From contig OY843749.1 in assembly GCA_963693025.1 (NCBI GenBank), positions 1,178,001 to 1,242,000 on the forward strand: a stretch of DNA of 64,000 bases, read 5' to 3'. The number at the start of each line of letters is the position of its first letter. Position 1 is the first letter of the stretch. This document shows, piece after piece, positions 1 to 7,869 of this stretch. A program made the position numbers and the translations under genes. This DNA is from JAHRAW01 sp963693025 (lineage in GTDB: Bacteria > Pseudomonadota > Gammaproteobacteria > Arenicellales > Poriferihabitantaceae). The notes beneath the pieces were generated by a model that saw only the letters and a program-made list of their open reading frames with translations, did not search any database and had not been told where the DNA came from.

Positions 1-810
1 AAGCCCGGTCTCAATGCCGGCTTGCGCGAGGTAACGAAAGCCGGCGTCATACCACGGTCCCGTATATTTTGCGTAGTAGGTATTCGGCAACCATTCGCCG
101 TAGTATGAGTAACGCCACAAGTAATGCGCGGCGACCACCAACGCAAACGGTGCGCCCATGATGGTCAGCGCTTTCCAATCGCGCCACGGTCGCCATGGCC
201 ACCCGGCGCGCAACATCCGGCACAACGCGAACCCGCCGAGGAAGCACCCGCCCAGTAGCAATCCTTCGGGGCGCGTCAACTCCGCCGCCGCGAAACACAG
301 CGACGCCGCCAGCAACCCCCAGCGGCGCGAGCCGTGCACGCTCAAGGCGACCAGCCCTGCCAACACAAAGAAGGTGAACTGACGCGTCTCCAAGCCGCCG
401 GCTGAAGTCCAGACGGCGAAAGTGGCGCTACTGCATAGCAACCCGAGCGCCATCCACCCGATTAGCCCGCGGTGCGGCAAAGACGGCGTCCGATAAACCC
501 ACCACAACGCCACCGCCAGCGTGCCGACGGTGTAAGCGACCGACAGGAGCGGGGCGGTGTACTCCGGCGGGATGCCGGTCAGCGCCCAGAGCGCCGCGAG
601 TTCAAGCAGCCATAAAAAGTTGGTGTAGCCTTCAACATATTCTCCGGGGTTGAACACCAAGCCGTGACCCTCCACCAGATTGCGGACATAGCGAAAACCG
701 ATGAAGGCGTCGTCGCACAGGAACCAAGTAACGACGGTGAGCCAGCCGAGCAATAACAGCCACGGCAGATAGGTTGGAATGAGTAACCACGGCGTATGCC
801 GGGTTATGCA
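1..810 (-). CDS. Membrane glycosyltransferase, AftB/GT39-like (partial; start unresolved)
   Basis: An uninterrupted reading frame runs from the window edge to position 810 on the minus strand. It encodes an integral membrane protein with the hallmarks of the arabinofuranosyltransferase AftB-like / GT39-like group: a short first membrane segment, DDAFIGFRYVRNLVEGHG in the first external loop, VEGYTNFLW, SAGGLET, an RPEG motif after further membrane segments, and YYGEWLPNTYYAK. The family transfers sugars from polyprenyl-phosphate donors on the outer face of the cytoplasmic membrane; the substrate here is unknown. The C terminus lies outside the window. No ATG is in frame after position 810. 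The only plausible start (ATG at 886, minus) is separated from this frame by a run of 16 C, which leaves it out of frame; 15 or 18 C would join them. The gene is therefore either phase-variable and off, or affected by a homopolymer length error. Confidence 0.85.
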
Positions 811-826
811 GGGGGGGGGGGGGGGG
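811..826. repeat. G16/C16 homopolymer at the 5' end of the glycosyltransferase gene
   Basis: Sixteen consecutive G on the plus strand (C on the coding strand) lie between a possible ATG at 886 and the glycosyltransferase frame that begins at 810. Tracts of this length are classical slipped-strand sites. The count also determines whether the two frames join. Confidence 0.9.
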
Positions 827-949
827 TGAGTGTGAGTGCGTCCTGGGGGAAGATGCGGCGCGCTGTTGGCGGGGTTTTGCTGGCATGCTTTTCTGCCGGG
901 GGTTGGGTGGGTGGTGGTTAGTTGGTTAGTATATCATTGTTGTACTTCC

Positions 950-1065
950 TACCTCGTCATTTATATCGAGGACGCAAGTGTCCGTAAGTCGCCGCAAGAA
1001 GAAGCACGGCGGCAAACGGACACTAACGCTCGGGAATGACGAGTACTTGGAATGACGAAGTGGTT
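950..1065. repeat. Interspersed hairpin repeat, copy 1 (inverted relative to copy 2)
   Basis: The copy contains the core palindrome AGTGTCCG ... CGGACACT (977-1024) with an inner CGCCGC/CGGCGG stem and a purine-rich loop. It is followed by CTCGGGAATGACGAG and a second GGAATGACGAAGTGG. The same parts recur at 1.9, 2.8, 14.5 and 27.3 kb. Confidence 0.8.
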
Positions 1066-1093
1066 GCCCCCCATCCGCTACAATACACGCCTC

Positions 1094-1888
1094 ATGAATC
1101 CCCCGACCGATAACGACCAACGCGCACAGTGCGTCGAGACCGCCATCGCCGCCGCCGACGCGGCGCGGCGGGTGACCGGGCAATACTTCCGCGCCGGCTT
1201 GGACATCGCCAGCAAGGGCGACCGCACGCCGGTGACGATTGCCGACCGGGAAACCGAGCAGCGCGTTAAAGACCTCATCCTCGAACGCCATCCGCGCCAC
1301 AGTTTCCTTGGCGAGGAGACCGGCGCCACCGACAACGACGAAGAATGGCGCTGGGTCATCGACCCCATCGACGGCACCAAATCATTCGCCACCGGCAACC
1401 CCACATTCGGCACGCTCATCGCCCTGTTGCACCGCGACCGCCCCATCATCGGCATCATCGACCACCCCGCCCTCGACGAGCGCTGGGTCGGCGTGCGGGG
1501 CCGCCCCACCACCCACAACGGCGCCCCGTGCGCCACCAGCACGGTGCAACGCCTCGCCGACGCCTCGCTATACGCCACCACGCCGGACGTATTCGACGCC
1601 GCCTCGCGCGCCCGCTTCAACCGCCTCTCCGCCGCTTTCCAATTCCGCGTCTTCGGCGGCGACTGCTATTGCTACGGCCTGCTGTCGCGCGGCTTCACCG
1701 AAGCGGTCTGCGAAGCGAGCATGAACCCGCACGATTTTATGGCGTTGATTCCGGTGGTCGAGGGCGCGGGCGGGGTTATTACTGACTGGCATGGCGAGCC
1801 GCTGACGTTGCGCTCTAATGGCGAGGTGCTGGCGGCGGGGAATCGGGCGTTGCATTGTGCGGCGGTTGCGGAGTTGAACCGGGGCTGA
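1094..1888 (+). CDS. hisN: Inositol-monophosphatase-family protein, probable histidinol-phosphatase
   Basis: A 264-residue Mg-dependent phosphatase of the IMPase family. The metal-binding motifs are present: GEETG (residues 73-77), WVIDPIDGTKSF (87-98) and, near the C terminus, GDCYCYG with MNPHDFMALIPVVEGAGG. The DPIDGT...F pattern and the GD-Y-Y segment resemble HisN-type histidinol-phosphatases, which remove phosphate from L-histidinol phosphate in histidine synthesis, more than classical SuhB; substrate specificity is inferred only. An upstream in-frame ATG at 1052 lies inside an interspersed repeat, so ATG 1094 is preferred. A TACAAT box ends only about nine bases before that ATG, so the leader would be very short. 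Confidence 0.85.
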   Translation: MNPPTDNDQRAQCVETAIAAADAARRVTGQYFRAGLDIASKGDRTPVTIADRETEQRVKDLILERHPRHSFLGEETGATDNDEEWRWVIDPIDGTKSFATGNPTFGTLIALLHRDRPIIGIIDHPALDERWVGVRGRPTTHNGAPCATSTVQRLADASLYATTPDVFDAASRARFNRLSAAFQFRVFGGDCYCYGLLSRGFTEAVCEASMNPHDFMALIPVVEGAGGVITDWHGEPLTLRSNGEVLAAGNRALHCAAVAELNRG

Positions 1889-1910
1889 GCGCTGAGTGCG
1901 CGGGACCCCC

Positions 1911-2061
1911 ACTTCGTCATTCTCGAGCGTTAGTGTCCGTTGCCGCCGCGCTTCTTCTTTTAAGCGGCGGCTTACCGGACACTTACGACCTCGGGAATCT
2001 CCCTAAGACTGGCGCTGAGCCCAAACAAAGCCATTCCCGCAATCTTTTAATCGGGAATGAC
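1911..2061. repeat. Interspersed hairpin repeat, copy 2
   Basis: Starts CTTCGTCATTCTCGAGCG. It carries the AGTGTCCG/CGGACACT hairpin with inner GCCGCCGC/GCGGCGGC (1932-1983), then CTCGGGAATCTCCCTAAG, and ends GGGAATGACGG. It lies between hisN and the convergent LysE-family gene. The second hairpin seen in longer copies is truncated. Confidence 0.8.
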
Positions 2062-2081
2062 GGCGTTGTTTAAACTCAACG

Positions 2082-2675
2082 CTAAAATGATACGCGATAC
2101 AAAAAATACACCGCAAAAAGAAACAACGATGCGCCCATCACTTTATTCAGCAAGCGAAGATGCCGCGCATTGCGTGTGGCGTCTTTCAGCAGCGCGCCCA
2201 GACCCAGCCATGCGATGTGTGCGAGCGCTAAAATTAAAATGAAACCCAAACCCACCAGCGCGGCGTTGCGCTTGTCGGGTCCGACAAACTGCGCGAAGAT
2301 GGCGGTGACCATCACATAAAATTTGGGATTCAACAGGGTGACCCATAATCTGTCTTGAAAACGATGCGTAACGACGCCCGCTTCAATGGCGCCGGGTTGC
2401 AAGCGATACAACTTGACCGACAAATACATGATGTATAGCGCACCGGCGACGGTCAGCCATTGGTAAACGGTTTGGCTTTGCAAGATAACTTGAAACCCGA
2501 GCAAGCAGGCGATGGAGATAAGTATCGCCGAGCAAATCAAACCGCCGACAAACGGCAAGTTTCGATAAACCCCATGATTCGCCCCCAACCCCGCCAGAAG
2601 AATGTTGACCGGTCCCGGACTCCAAACCAACGGCACGGAAAATAAAACAAATAAAATTAGTTGATCCATCGGCAC
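2082..2675 (-). CDS. LysE/RhtB-family amino-acid exporter
   Basis: A 197-residue protein of the LysE/RhtB superfamily, with about six hydrophobic segments and the N-terminal SPGPVN motif (residues 19-24). Length and layout match the family, whose members export amino acids or derivatives across the inner membrane. The substrate cannot be read from sequence. It is a single gene flanked on both sides by interspersed repeats. A sigma70-like promoter lies just upstream (2687-2714). Confidence 0.88.
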   Translation of the reverse strand: MPMDQLILFVLFSVPLVWSPGPVNILLAGLGANHGVYRNLPFVGGLICSAILISIACLLGFQVILQSQTVYQWLTVAGALYIMYLSVKLYRLQPGAIEAGVVTHRFQDRLWVTLLNPKFYVMVTAIFAQFVGPDKRNAALVGLGFILILALAHIAWLGLGALLKDATRNARHLRLLNKVMGASLFLFAVYFLYRVSF

Positions 2676-2686
2676 ATCAATTTCAT

Positions 2687-2714
2687 TTTATATATCCCAA
2701 AGTTTGCCACGCAA
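2687..2714 (-). promoter_or_regulatory. Sigma70-like promoter of the LysE-family gene
   Basis: On the minus strand TTGCGT (2709-2714), a 16-bp spacer and TATAAA (2687-2692) precede the ATG at 2675. Confidence 0.5.
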
Positions 2715-3008
2715 GAATTAATTCATAACTTCCTTCAATTTGTCAAACAAACATAATACGCGCACTTCGTCATTCCATCCCACTTCGTCATTCTCGAGCG
2801 TTAGTGCCCGTCGCCGCCCTACCACTTCGTCATTCTCGAGCGTTAGTGTCCGTTGCCGCCGCGCTTCTTCTTTTAAGCGGCGGCTTACGGACACTTACGA
2901 CCTCGGGAATCTTCCTAAGATTGGCACGGGCTTCGATAAAGTCCACGCTAACCTTAGGGAGATTCCCGAAGGCGATGAAAAATATAGTCGCTGGCGCTCC
3001 TTATTTTT

Positions 3009-3223
3009 GGGAATTACATACATAAATCCGCAGAAAAAACATTTGACATTTCATTCTTGTTTGCCGCAAAATCCGCGAATACAGCAATAAAGCCAATCGT
3101 GGGGGATTTTTGATATGAAAAAGAGGGTAGCGAACACAACGCCAGAACAGGCAAAGCGTAAATATCGACTTGTTCGTGCCGCCGAGTAAATATGCGGCTT
3201 GCGGATTTATGTATGTAATTCCC
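3009..3223. mobile_element. 215-bp MITE-like element with 23-bp perfect terminal inverted repeats
   Basis: The ends are exact inverse complements over 23 bp: GGGAATTACATACATAAATC plus CGC at 3009-3031, and the reverse complement at 3201-3223. Both sides are flanked by TTATTTTT (3001-3008 and 3224-3231), an 8-bp target duplication. No transposase is inside, only a 24-codon frame (3115-3189). The element is non-autonomous; AT-rich 8-bp duplications occur in IS1595-, ISL3- and IS66-type elements, and I cannot assign the family. Confidence 0.85.
3115..3189 (+). other. 24-codon open frame inside the MITE-like element
   Basis: A short ATG-initiated frame, rich in Lys and Arg, lies in the centre of the inverted-repeat element. 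It may be the remnant of a lost transposase N terminus or chance. No function is claimed. Confidence 0.25.
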
Positions 3224-3324
3224 TTATTTTTCTATCGTTCGAGAATGACGAAGTGGGGAGCTCCTTATTTTCTACCGTTCGAGAATGACGAGTGGTTGGG
3301 AATGACGAGTGCGTGGACACACCG

Positions 3325-4203
3325 TCAAGGACAACGAGCGGGCGCTTCGTCGAAGCGCAGGGAAAAATCGACCGCCTTGAGATGCTTGGTTAGCGCTCCG
3401 ATGGAAATGTAGTCCACGCCGGTGGCGGCGATTTCTCGTATGTGGACAAGCGACACGTTGCCCGATGCTTCCAACTCCGCCCGGCCGCGCGTCAGGGCGA
3501 CGCTTGCGCGCAGGGTGTCCGGGGTGAAGTTGTCCAGCATGATGCGGGTTGCGCCGGCGGCCAGGGCTTGGCGTAGTTGCTCCAGGGATTCCACTTCTAT
3601 TTCGATTAGCCGGTGGTCATTGTCCGGCGACGCTTCGCGCGCGCGGGCGAGCGCCTCGGCGATTGAGCCGGCGGCGGCGATGTGGTTTTCCTTGATTAGG
3701 ATTTGGTCGAACAACCCGATGCGGTGGTTGTGCGCGCCGCCGGTGGCGACCGCGTATTTCTGCGCGAGGCGCAACGCCGGGATGGTCTTGCGCGTATCTA
3801 CGATGCGGGTGTTGGTTGCGGCGACCGCATCGGCATAGCGCCGCGCGGTGGTGGCCGTGCCGGAGAGCGTCTGCAGCAGGTTGATTGCGGTGCGCTCGGC
3901 GCTCACGATGGCGCGCGCGCGCCCCTGTATTTCACACACCACGCCGCCCGCTTTGAGGCGGTCGCCGTCGCCGTGCAACCACTCGACCGCCACCGCTTCA
4001 TCGATTTGCCGGAACGCCTGCTCAAACCACGCGGCGCCGCACAGCACGGCGCGTTGCCGGCATAACAAGCGCGCCGTGGCGAGCGCCGCCGGGTCGATGA
4101 GCGTGGCGGTGAGGTCGCCGCCGCCGATGTCCTCGCGCAACGCCGCGCTCACCAGTTCTTCGATGGCGGCGCGCGGCGGCAACGCGGCGATTGGCTTGTG
4201 CAT
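3325..4203 (-). CDS. nadC: Nicotinate-nucleotide pyrophosphorylase (carboxylating)
   Basis: A 292-residue quinolinate phosphoribosyltransferase that converts quinolinate and PRPP to nicotinate mononucleotide in de novo NAD synthesis. Diagnostic segments are EDIGGGDLT near the N terminus, SAERTAINLLQTLSGTAT, VDTRKTIPALRLAQKYAV, GGAHNHRIGL and KENH, in the order expected for NadC. The length is typical. ATG at 4203 is chosen; a TTG at 4257 would add 18 residues without family resemblance. A TATAAT hexamer lies about six bases before the ATG, which would give a nearly leaderless transcript. The gene is divergent from the acyl-CoA synthetase at 4281. Confidence 0.95.
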   Translation of the reverse strand: MHKPIAALPPRAAIEELVSAALREDIGGGDLTATLIDPAALATARLLCRQRAVLCGAAWFEQAFRQIDEAVAVEWLHGDGDRLKAGGVVCEIQGRARAIVSAERTAINLLQTLSGTATTARRYADAVAATNTRIVDTRKTIPALRLAQKYAVATGGAHNHRIGLFDQILIKENHIAAAGSIAEALARAREASPDNDHRLIEIEVESLEQLRQALAAGATRIMLDNFTPDTLRASVALTRGRAELEASGNVSLVHIREIAATGVDYISIGALTKHLKAVDFSLRFDEAPARCP

Positions 4204-4280
4204 GGGTGGATTATAGTCGGGAACCGGTTGCGGTTTGTTATACTGATTTGCTCGCAACCCACCGCCACGGAATCACAACC

Positions 4281-5870
4281 ATGCGCGAAAATCTATGGTC
4301 ATTGCTGCAGCCTGCGCTGCAAAAATACGGCGACAACCCCGCGTGGATTTGCCGCCAACCTGAGCGCAGCGGGGGCAGGCGTGTCGTCACCTACCGGCAG
4401 TTGCACGACGCGGCGTTGACCATCGCCGATGGCTTGCGTCCGCCCGGCGTCACAGCCGGCGGCACCGTCGGCATCATCGCGCCCAACGGACCCGAGTTCA
4501 CCGCCGCGGCGCTGGGCGCGTGGAAGGCGGGGGCGAACATCGCGCCGATTCACATTGGCAACTCCGAGCACGACATAGCGCAACAACTGGCGGCGGTGGC
4601 GCCGGACATTCTGCTCCACCACGAAGCCGATGTGGAATACCAACCCGCCAGGGCGATTTCATTGCGCGCCGATGCCGAGGCGGTCAGCCGCGAAACCGCG
4701 CAATCAAGCAACAACCCAAACGACCACCTGAACGACGACAACGGAGCGCGGCTGGCGGTCAGGATTTACACCTCCGGCAGCACCGGCACCCCCAGGGTGG
4801 TGCGGCTCAGCCACGCCAACCTCGCCTCCAATGTGCTCGCCGCCTGCCATATTGAGACGTTTACCGCCGACGACCGCTTCATTTCCCTGCTGCCGTTTTC
4901 GCACGCGATGGGGTTGATGGGCAACCTGCTGCTGCCGCTGTATCACGGCGCCGCCATCGTCTCGCCGCGCGTGTTGGCGGCTAACGAAATCCTCGACACC
5001 TTGCAGCAGGAAAACATCTCGGTGGTGATTGCGGTGCCGCGGCTGTTTCGCAATGTGATGCACGGGCTGGAGAAAAAGTTTGCGCAAGGCGGCGGCGCGG
5101 CGGCGCTCTATCGTGCGCTGTTGAAAAAGGCGCCGTTGCCGTTGCGCCGACGCCTCAACGCCCCGATTCGCAAAAAACTCGGCGGCAAGATTACCGCGTG
5201 GGTCAGCGGCGGCTCGCATCTGGACGGGCGCATCAGCCTCTACTATCACGACCTCGGCCTGCCGTTGCGTCAAGGCTACGGGCTGACCGAGACCTCGCCG
5301 CTGACCAGCATTCAAGACAATTTCGACCGCGCGCTTGACAGCGTCGGCAAGCCGGTGGAGCAAGTGCAGGTAAAGATTCACAACCCCGATGACAACGGCG
5401 TCGGCGAGGTTTGGATCAAGGGACCGAATGTCATGCTCGGCTATGAGGACGCGCAGCAGAGCGCGGAAGCGTTGCAGGACGGCTGGTTCAAGTCCGGCGA
5501 CATCGGGCGGCTGGATGCGGGCGGGCGCATTTTTCTGACGGGACGCTCCAAGCGGCTCATCGTGACCGAGGCGGGCAAGAATGTCTATCCCGAAGAACTG
5601 GAAACCCTGCTGGAACGCGACCCCGCGGTGGCGCAAGCCGGCGTGCTCGAAGTGGATATGAAACCGGTGTGCGTGCTCGCCGTTGCCGTTGAGGGGGACG
5701 ATGACGGGGCGGCGGTCGCGCGCAAGGCGCTGGCGGCGTTCAACCGCCTCGCCTCGGCGCACAACCGCATCACGCGCTTTGCGCTGGTCGACGAATTGCC
5801 GCGAACCCCGCTCGGCAAAACGGCGCTGCATAAACTGCCGGAGATTTTTGCGCGCTATGAGGTGAAGTGA
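4281..5870 (+). CDS. AMP-forming acyl-CoA synthetase (FadD-like)
   Basis: A 529-residue ANL-superfamily ligase. Core motifs in order: YTSGSTGTPRVV (phosphate-binding loop, about residue 163), GYGLTETSPL, WFKSGDIG, TGRSKRLIVTEAGKNVYPEE, and PRTPLGKTAL near the C terminus with the catalytic lysine. The family activates a carboxylate to acyl-AMP and then acyl-CoA. The motif set fits long-chain or medium-chain fatty acids, but the substrate is not fixed by sequence. The start at ATG 4281 gives a conventional N terminus; earlier in-frame codons overlap nadC. It is followed directly by the small-protein module. Confidence 0.88.
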   Translation: MRENLWSLLQPALQKYGDNPAWICRQPERSGGRRVVTYRQLHDAALTIADGLRPPGVTAGGTVGIIAPNGPEFTAAALGAWKAGANIAPIHIGNSEHDIAQQLAAVAPDILLHHEADVEYQPARAISLRADAEAVSRETAQSSNNPNDHLNDDNGARLAVRIYTSGSTGTPRVVRLSHANLASNVLAACHIETFTADDRFISLLPFSHAMGLMGNLLLPLYHGAAIVSPRVLAANEILDTLQQENISVVIAVPRLFRNVMHGLEKKFAQGGGAAALYRALLKKAPLPLRRRLNAPIRKKLGGKITAWVSGGSHLDGRISLYYHDLGLPLRQGYGLTETSPLTSIQDNFDRALDSVGKPVEQVQVKIHNPDDNGVGEVWIKGPNVMLGYEDAQQSAEALQDGWFKSGDIGRLDAGGRIFLTGRSKRLIVTEAGKNVYPEELETLLERDPAVAQAGVLEVDMKPVCVLAVAVEGDDDGAAVARKALAAFNRLASAHNRITRFALVDELPRTPLGKTALHKLPEIFARYEVK

Positions 5871-5908
5871 GGTTGGCGTTGGGCGGTTTGTGTGATAGGG
5901 TGGGGGGG

Positions 5909-6115
5909 ATGAAGACGAAGTGGCGAATGAAAACGAAGTGGCGAATCAATCCACAGAGTGCCAAAAGCATCCTCGGTCAACTGGGCGTGTTGCTTTTTGC
6001 GGCCGGGATACTTGATTCGATGATTGGTTTGAGAGGCACATGGCAAGCGATATTTTTGCTTTGTCTTGGTTTTGTGTGTATGGCAGCGTCTGTTATTGAA
6101 GAGGTGAAAAAATGA
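5909..6115 (+). CDS. Small two-helix membrane protein (module A, upstream gene)
   Basis: A protein of about 68 residues with two hydrophobic stretches, the first reading LGQLGVLLFAAGILD and the second WQAIFLLCLGFVCMAAS, and a charged tail (EEVKK). The first stretch is clearly related to IGNVGVVLFAAGLLD in the gene at 16243. The stop codon overlaps the next start as ATGA. The N terminus contains a tandem ATGAA(G/A)ACGAAGTGGCGA repeat, so ATG 5909 or 5927 may be the start. I recognise no family. Confidence 0.6.
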   Translation: MKTKWRMKTKWRINPQSAKSILGQLGVLLFAAGILDSMIGLRGTWQAIFLLCLGFVCMAASVIEEVKK

Positions 6116-6249
6116 ATATCCAACCTACCATTCTGCTGGCCGCCGCGTTGGCGTCGGTGTTCCTTGTGATAGTGCTTGTCCAAACCTTTGGGGGCAAAAA
6201 GTCCGATTCAACTTCCCCTGAGCAGCCGGACTCGGATGAGCGCCGCTAA
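6112..6249 (+). CDS. Small single-helix membrane protein (module A, copy 1 of tandem pair)
   Basis: 45 residues: a short N-terminal stretch (MNIQP), one hydrophobic helix (ILLAAALASVFLVIVLV) and a hydrophilic, acidic, Ser/Asp-rich tail ending DSDERR. Its ATG overlaps the previous stop (ATGA), which implies translational coupling. The gene at 6253 is a tandem duplicate. It is too short for usual gene callers. Function unknown. Confidence 0.6.
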   Translation: MNIQPTILLAAALASVFLVIVLVQTFGGKKSDSTSPEQPDSDERR

Positions 6250-6252
6250 AGA

Positions 6253-6390
6253 ATGGATATCCAACCTATGATTCTGTTTGCCATCGCGTTGGCGTCGGTG
6301 TTCGCTGTGATAGTGCTTGTCGACACCTTTGGGGGCAAAAAGTCCGATTCGACTTCCCCCGAATCTCCGCACTCGGACGAGCGCCGCTGA
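6253..6390 (+). CDS. Small single-helix membrane protein (module A, copy 2 of tandem pair)
   Basis: 45 residues, same length as the preceding gene and strongly similar (MDIQP, then a helix, then TFGGKKSDSTSPES and an SDERR end). Most differences keep charge or hydrophobicity, so both copies look maintained as proteins. Three bases separate it from the first copy. Function unknown; a membrane-inserted regulatory peptide is one possibility. Confidence 0.6.
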   Translation: MDIQPMILFAIALASVFAVIVLVDTFGGKKSDSTSPESPHSDERR

Positions 6391-6426
6391 CTTCACTGCT
6401 CGGCGCAACCCGCGCTAGGTGGCGCA

Positions 6427-7848
6427 TTGCAATACATCAGCACCCGCGGCGGCGCTCCGGCGCTCGACTTTGAGCAAGCCACGCTGGCGGGGCTTGCCAC
6501 CGATGGCGGGCTGTATGTGCCGGACGCCTTGCCCGTCTTCAGCGCCGATGAAATTCGTGCGCTTCGCGGTCTCAGTTACGCGCAACTGGCGGTGCATATC
6601 ATCAGCCGGTTTACCGGCGAGAGCATCCCCGGCAAGACCTTCGACCGGCTGATTGAAGCGGCCTACGGTGGTGGCGGCGGCGGCGCGTTTACGCATCCGG
6701 CGGTGGCGCCGCTCAAGCCGCTCGACTCTTCGTTGTATTTGCTGGAGTTGTTCCACGGTCCGACCCTCGCGTTCAAGGATTTCGCGCTGCAATTCCTGGG
6801 GCAGTTGTTCGGCTACTTCCTCGACAAGCGCGGGCGGGCTTGCACCATCATCGGCGCGACTTCCGGCGACACCGGCTCCGCCGCCATCGAGGCGGTTCGC
6901 GGGCTCGACGCCGTCACCCTGTTTATGCTGCATCCGCGCGGGCGAGTGTCGGAAGTGCAGCGCCGCCAGATGACCACGGTGTTGGACGGCAACATTCACA
7001 ACCTCGCGGTGGACGGCTCTTTCGATGATTGCCAGAACCTCGTCAAGGCGCTGTTCAACGACGCCCGCTTCCGCGAAAAACATTCCCTTGCGGCGGTCAA
7101 TTCAATCAACTGGGCGCGGATTGCCGCCCAGACGGTGTATTACTTCCACGCCGCGCTCCAACTCGGGGTGCCCGACCAAGCGGTCAATTTTTCGGTGCCG
7201 ACCGGCAATTTCGGCAATGTCTTCGCCGGTTATGTGGCGCGCAAAATGGGGCTGCCGATTAACCGTTTGATTATCGGCTCCAATCGCAACGATATTCTGA
7301 CGCGCTTCTTCGAGTCGGGGCGGATGCGCCGGCGCGACTTGCACGCGACCCTCTCACCGAGTATGGACATTCAGATTTCGAGCAATTTCGAGCGCTATCT
7401 GTTCGACTTGCTGGGGCGCGACAGCGCGCGTCTGCGCGACTTGATGGCGCGTTTCGCCGCGCACGGGGAGTTCGGTGTTGAGTCCGGTGTCCGCCAAGAG
7501 GCGGCTGCGTTGTTCTCCGCGCACCGCTTTTCCGACGCGCAAACGCGCGCGCAAATCAAACAGACTTACCGGCAGACCGGCGAGTTGCTCGACCCGCACT
7601 CAGCCATCGGCGTGGCCGCGGCGCGGGAATTTATCGCGGCGGCGCCTGCAGACGGCGCGCCCACTATCGCGCTCGGCACCGCGCATCCGGCGAAATTCGC
7701 CGATGCGGTCACCGCCGCCTGCGGCACGCAAGCGCCGTTGCCGCCCTCGCTGCAAGCCATCATGCGGCGGCGCGAAAAAATGCAGCCGGCGGCGAATGAT
7801 TTGGATGCGCTCAAGGCGGTGATTGAGCGCGCGCGCCGACCCGAGTAA
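6427..7848 (+). CDS. thrC: Threonine synthase
   Basis: A 473-residue PLP enzyme that converts O-phospho-L-homoserine to L-threonine. The N terminus MQYISTRGG matches the conserved M-Y-STRG start of ThrC and supports the TTG start codon at 6427. The Schiff-base lysine is K117 in TLAFKDFALQF. GATSGDTGSAA and SVPTGNFGNVFAGY supply the phosphate-binding and cofactor segments. The length fits the longer proteobacterial ThrC type. The gene follows the small-protein module by 36 bp. Confidence 0.95.
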   Translation: MQYISTRGGAPALDFEQATLAGLATDGGLYVPDALPVFSADEIRALRGLSYAQLAVHIISRFTGESIPGKTFDRLIEAAYGGGGGGAFTHPAVAPLKPLDSSLYLLELFHGPTLAFKDFALQFLGQLFGYFLDKRGRACTIIGATSGDTGSAAIEAVRGLDAVTLFMLHPRGRVSEVQRRQMTTVLDGNIHNLAVDGSFDDCQNLVKALFNDARFREKHSLAAVNSINWARIAAQTVYYFHAALQLGVPDQAVNFSVPTGNFGNVFAGYVARKMGLPINRLIIGSNRNDILTRFFESGRMRRRDLHATLSPSMDIQISSNFERYLFDLLGRDSARLRDLMARFAAHGEFGVESGVRQEAAALFSAHRFSDAQTRAQIKQTYRQTGELLDPHSAIGVAAAREFIAAAPADGAPTIALGTAHPAKFADAVTAACGTQAPLPPSLQAIMRRREKMQPAANDLDALKAVIERARRPE

Positions 7849-7869
7849 CCGCCGCCGGAGACCTGAGCG

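Larger units (their letters stand above)
2764..3310. repeat. Interspersed hairpin repeat, copy 3, interrupted by a MITE-like element
   Basis: The 649-bp gap 2676-3324 is almost entirely repetitive. It opens with three staggered CTTCGTCATTC starts. The AGTGTCCG/CGGACACT hairpin (2846-2897) and a second hairpin GAATCTTCCTAAG...CTTAGGGAGATTC (2911-2969) follow. The sequence is cut at 3008/3224 by the 215-bp inverted-repeat element and resumes with CTATCGTTCGAGAATGACG, which is repeated once. Uninterrupted copy 7 at 27.5 kb shows the pre-insertion order. Confidence 0.8.

Noticed and set aside
4704..5831. 375-codon minus-strand frame opposite the acyl-CoA synthetase
   Set aside because: Antisense shadow; no motifs and no plausible start signal.
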